From Bacilli bacterium (lineage in GTDB: Bacteria; Bacillota_I; Bacilli_A; RFN20; CAG-826), in NCBI GenBank assembly GCA_024693415.1, contig JAILKX010000183.1:1-5029 (forward strand): 5,029 nt of DNA. The letters are read 5' to 3'. Each line of letters starts with the position of its first letter. Position 1 is the stretch's first letter. The position numbers were made by a program, and so were the translations under genes. Positions 4,117 to 5,029 of the stretch are shown here, piece by piece. The notes under the pieces were generated by a model. It was not told the origin of the DNA and did not search any database. It worked only from the letters and a program-made list of their open reading frames with translations.

Positions 4117-5029
4117 TGTCCGAAAAAAGAAAAAAGCGCGAGTACACGCGCGACCACACCCTAAGCGCCCTCGGCGCATTGCTCATGCTCATCGCGGCGA
4201 TGCTCTTCCTCGCCCCCTATAGCGCATTATCCCCGTTAAGCTACGTCTTCGTATATCCCTTCGGCCTCATCGGCTATTACCTTTTCCAAGGCGCCATCGG
4301 CGTTTTTGGATTCTTCCTATTGTTCCATAAGCTGATCGGCATGCCGAAGAAGCGCTTTGACTTCGGGTTCCTGCTTATCGCGATCGGCCTCGGCGTCTTG
4401 CTTTCCGCCGGCTTCAACGTCGCTCCCGGAAGCTATGCCGAAACCTATAAGGAAGCCTTGCCCCATGTCTATGGCGCGTCGAGCCTAGGAGGCGGCATCG
4501 TCTTCACCTACCTCGCCTCCGCCTTATCCTCGATCGGGGCTTGGCTAGCGTATGTGGTGGGGGGAGTCCTCGCCGCGCTAGGCGCATTCCTCTACATCAC
4601 CCCATTGCTCAAGAAGGGCCCCGAACTCATCGTGACCCCGGCCTCCGATTTGCCGGAAGACGATGGGACCATCGCCCCGGAAGACGAGGACGATTCCTTC
4701 CTCAAGAGCGAGGAGTTCCAGAAATCGGCCATCGCCCAGAAGCAAGAGCCCAAGAAACCTGAGCCGGAAGAGAAATCCAATGACGGCGACAGCCCGCTCA
4801 GCCATTTCAACTTCACCCCAGCCGGCAGGATGGACCTCCCGACCCGCTCGGCCCGCTACCAGGCCTCGGAAGAACCTAAAGCCGAGGAACGCCCCGCGGC
4901 AAGGCCCGTCGATGACCTCGCCCCGAAGGCGGTCCCCAATCCCTCGCCCTCGCTTTACCGCAACAACCCGGTTCGCGTCTCGGGCCTTCAGGAAGCGATC
5001 TTCAATCCGGATGGATTAGAGGAAAATTA
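4116..5029 (+). CDS. ftsK: DNA translocase FtsK/SpoIIIE, N-terminal membrane domain and linker (3' end outside window)
   Basis: The frame is open from ATG 4116 to the window end (304 codons plus 2 nt). FtsK/SpoIIIE proteins sit at the division septum and pump chromosomal DNA through it with a C-terminal hexameric ATPase. Visible here are a basic start (MSEKRKKREYTRDH), hydrophobic segments at about 16-34, 44-71, 83-100 and 124-163 (the last could contain two helices), which resemble the FtsK 4TM domain, and then a charged, Pro-rich, acidic linker (about 166-285). The ATPase with its Walker motifs and any gamma domain would lie beyond the window. The assignment rests on this architecture (YKEALPHVYGASSLGGGI-type loop plus linker), so another 4TM protein with a disordered tail is not excluded. 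In-frame TAA at 4101 leaves ATG 4116 as the first possible start. It has no Shine-Dalgarno. The strong terminator upstream makes it the first gene of its own unit. Confidence 0.82.
   Translation, partial: MSEKRKKREYTRDHTLSALGALLMLIAAMLFLAPYSALSPLSYVFVYPFGLIGYYLFQGAIGVFGFFLLFHKLIGMPKKRFDFGFLLIAIGLGVLLSAGFNVAPGSYAETYKEALPHVYGASSLGGGIVFTYLASALSSIGAWLAYVVGGVLAALGAFLYITPLLKKGPELIVTPASDLPEDDGTIAPEDEDDSFLKSEEFQKSAIAQKQEPKKPEPEEKSNDGDSPLSHFNFTPAGRMDLPTRSARYQASEEPKAEERPAARPVDDLAPKAVPNPSPSLYRNNPVRVSGLQEAIFNPDGLEEN

Noticed and set aside
4541..5019. Open frames on both strands within the ftsK linker region
   Set aside because: Their Arg/Pro/Ser-rich or Leu/Gly-rich translations are frame-shifted readings of the GC-rich linker, and the ftsK frame is continuous through all of them.
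1..5029. CRISPR array, tRNA/rRNA gene, insertion sequence or attachment site
   Set aside because: I found no regularly spaced repeats, no tRNA-like cloverleaf, no transposase or integrase coding sequence and no flanking terminal repeats.

Overview
The window looks like chromosomal DNA of a fairly GC-rich, gut-type uncultured Bacilli/Mollicutes-relative (Firmicutes). The evidence is the gene set: a DUF1667 protein, an RNase J paralog of the Gram-positive type, a YfcE phosphodiesterase, an MmcQ/YjbR protein and an FtsK/SpoIIIE translocase. Intrinsic terminators are strong, and TGG is used for Trp, so the standard code appears to apply. I cannot name a species.

Layout. Positions 1-273 hold the end of a DUF1667 gene, followed 29 nt later by yfcE (303-845). 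These may form one transcript. A new promoter and a structured leader (about 855-957) serve an RNase J-family gene (958-2631). That gene is convergent with an mmcQ/yjbR gene on the minus strand (2675-3355), and the two share a perfect 30-bp palindromic terminator. Only about 30 bp separates the mmcQ start from a plus-strand orphan reading frame (3386-3916). This orphan is Ser/Thr/Asn-rich, looks like a piece of a surface protein, lacks a signal peptide and has its own terminator. An AT-rich leader with two dyads follows. The window then closes inside the 5' part of an ftsK/spoIIIE gene (4116 onward): membrane domain and linker are present, the motor lies beyond the end.

Main points of interest. 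(1) The RNase J protein keeps the first-metal residues but has lost His-79 and His-390 equivalents of the second metal site (now Val75 and Lys389), the HVSGH signature and the TG.QGEP motif. It is therefore most likely a J2-like, catalytically weak or structural partner subunit. (2) Several genes start without a normal Shine-Dalgarno sequence. yfcE has a hairpin that would bring a distant GGAG to its start; mmcQ and ftsK each have a -10-like hexamer exactly 11 nt before ATG. (3) The RNase J-family gene has a cUACGg hairpin against its ribosome binding site and a dyad across its promoter. (4) The orphan at 3386-3916 looks like a truncated remnant.

The genes do not form one obvious pathway: RNA decay (RNase J), small-molecule phosphodiester hydrolysis (YfcE), a DUF1667 redox partner and chromosome segregation (FtsK) are separate housekeeping jobs. 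I did not find a CRISPR array, tRNA, rRNA, transposon or a clear new defence system.
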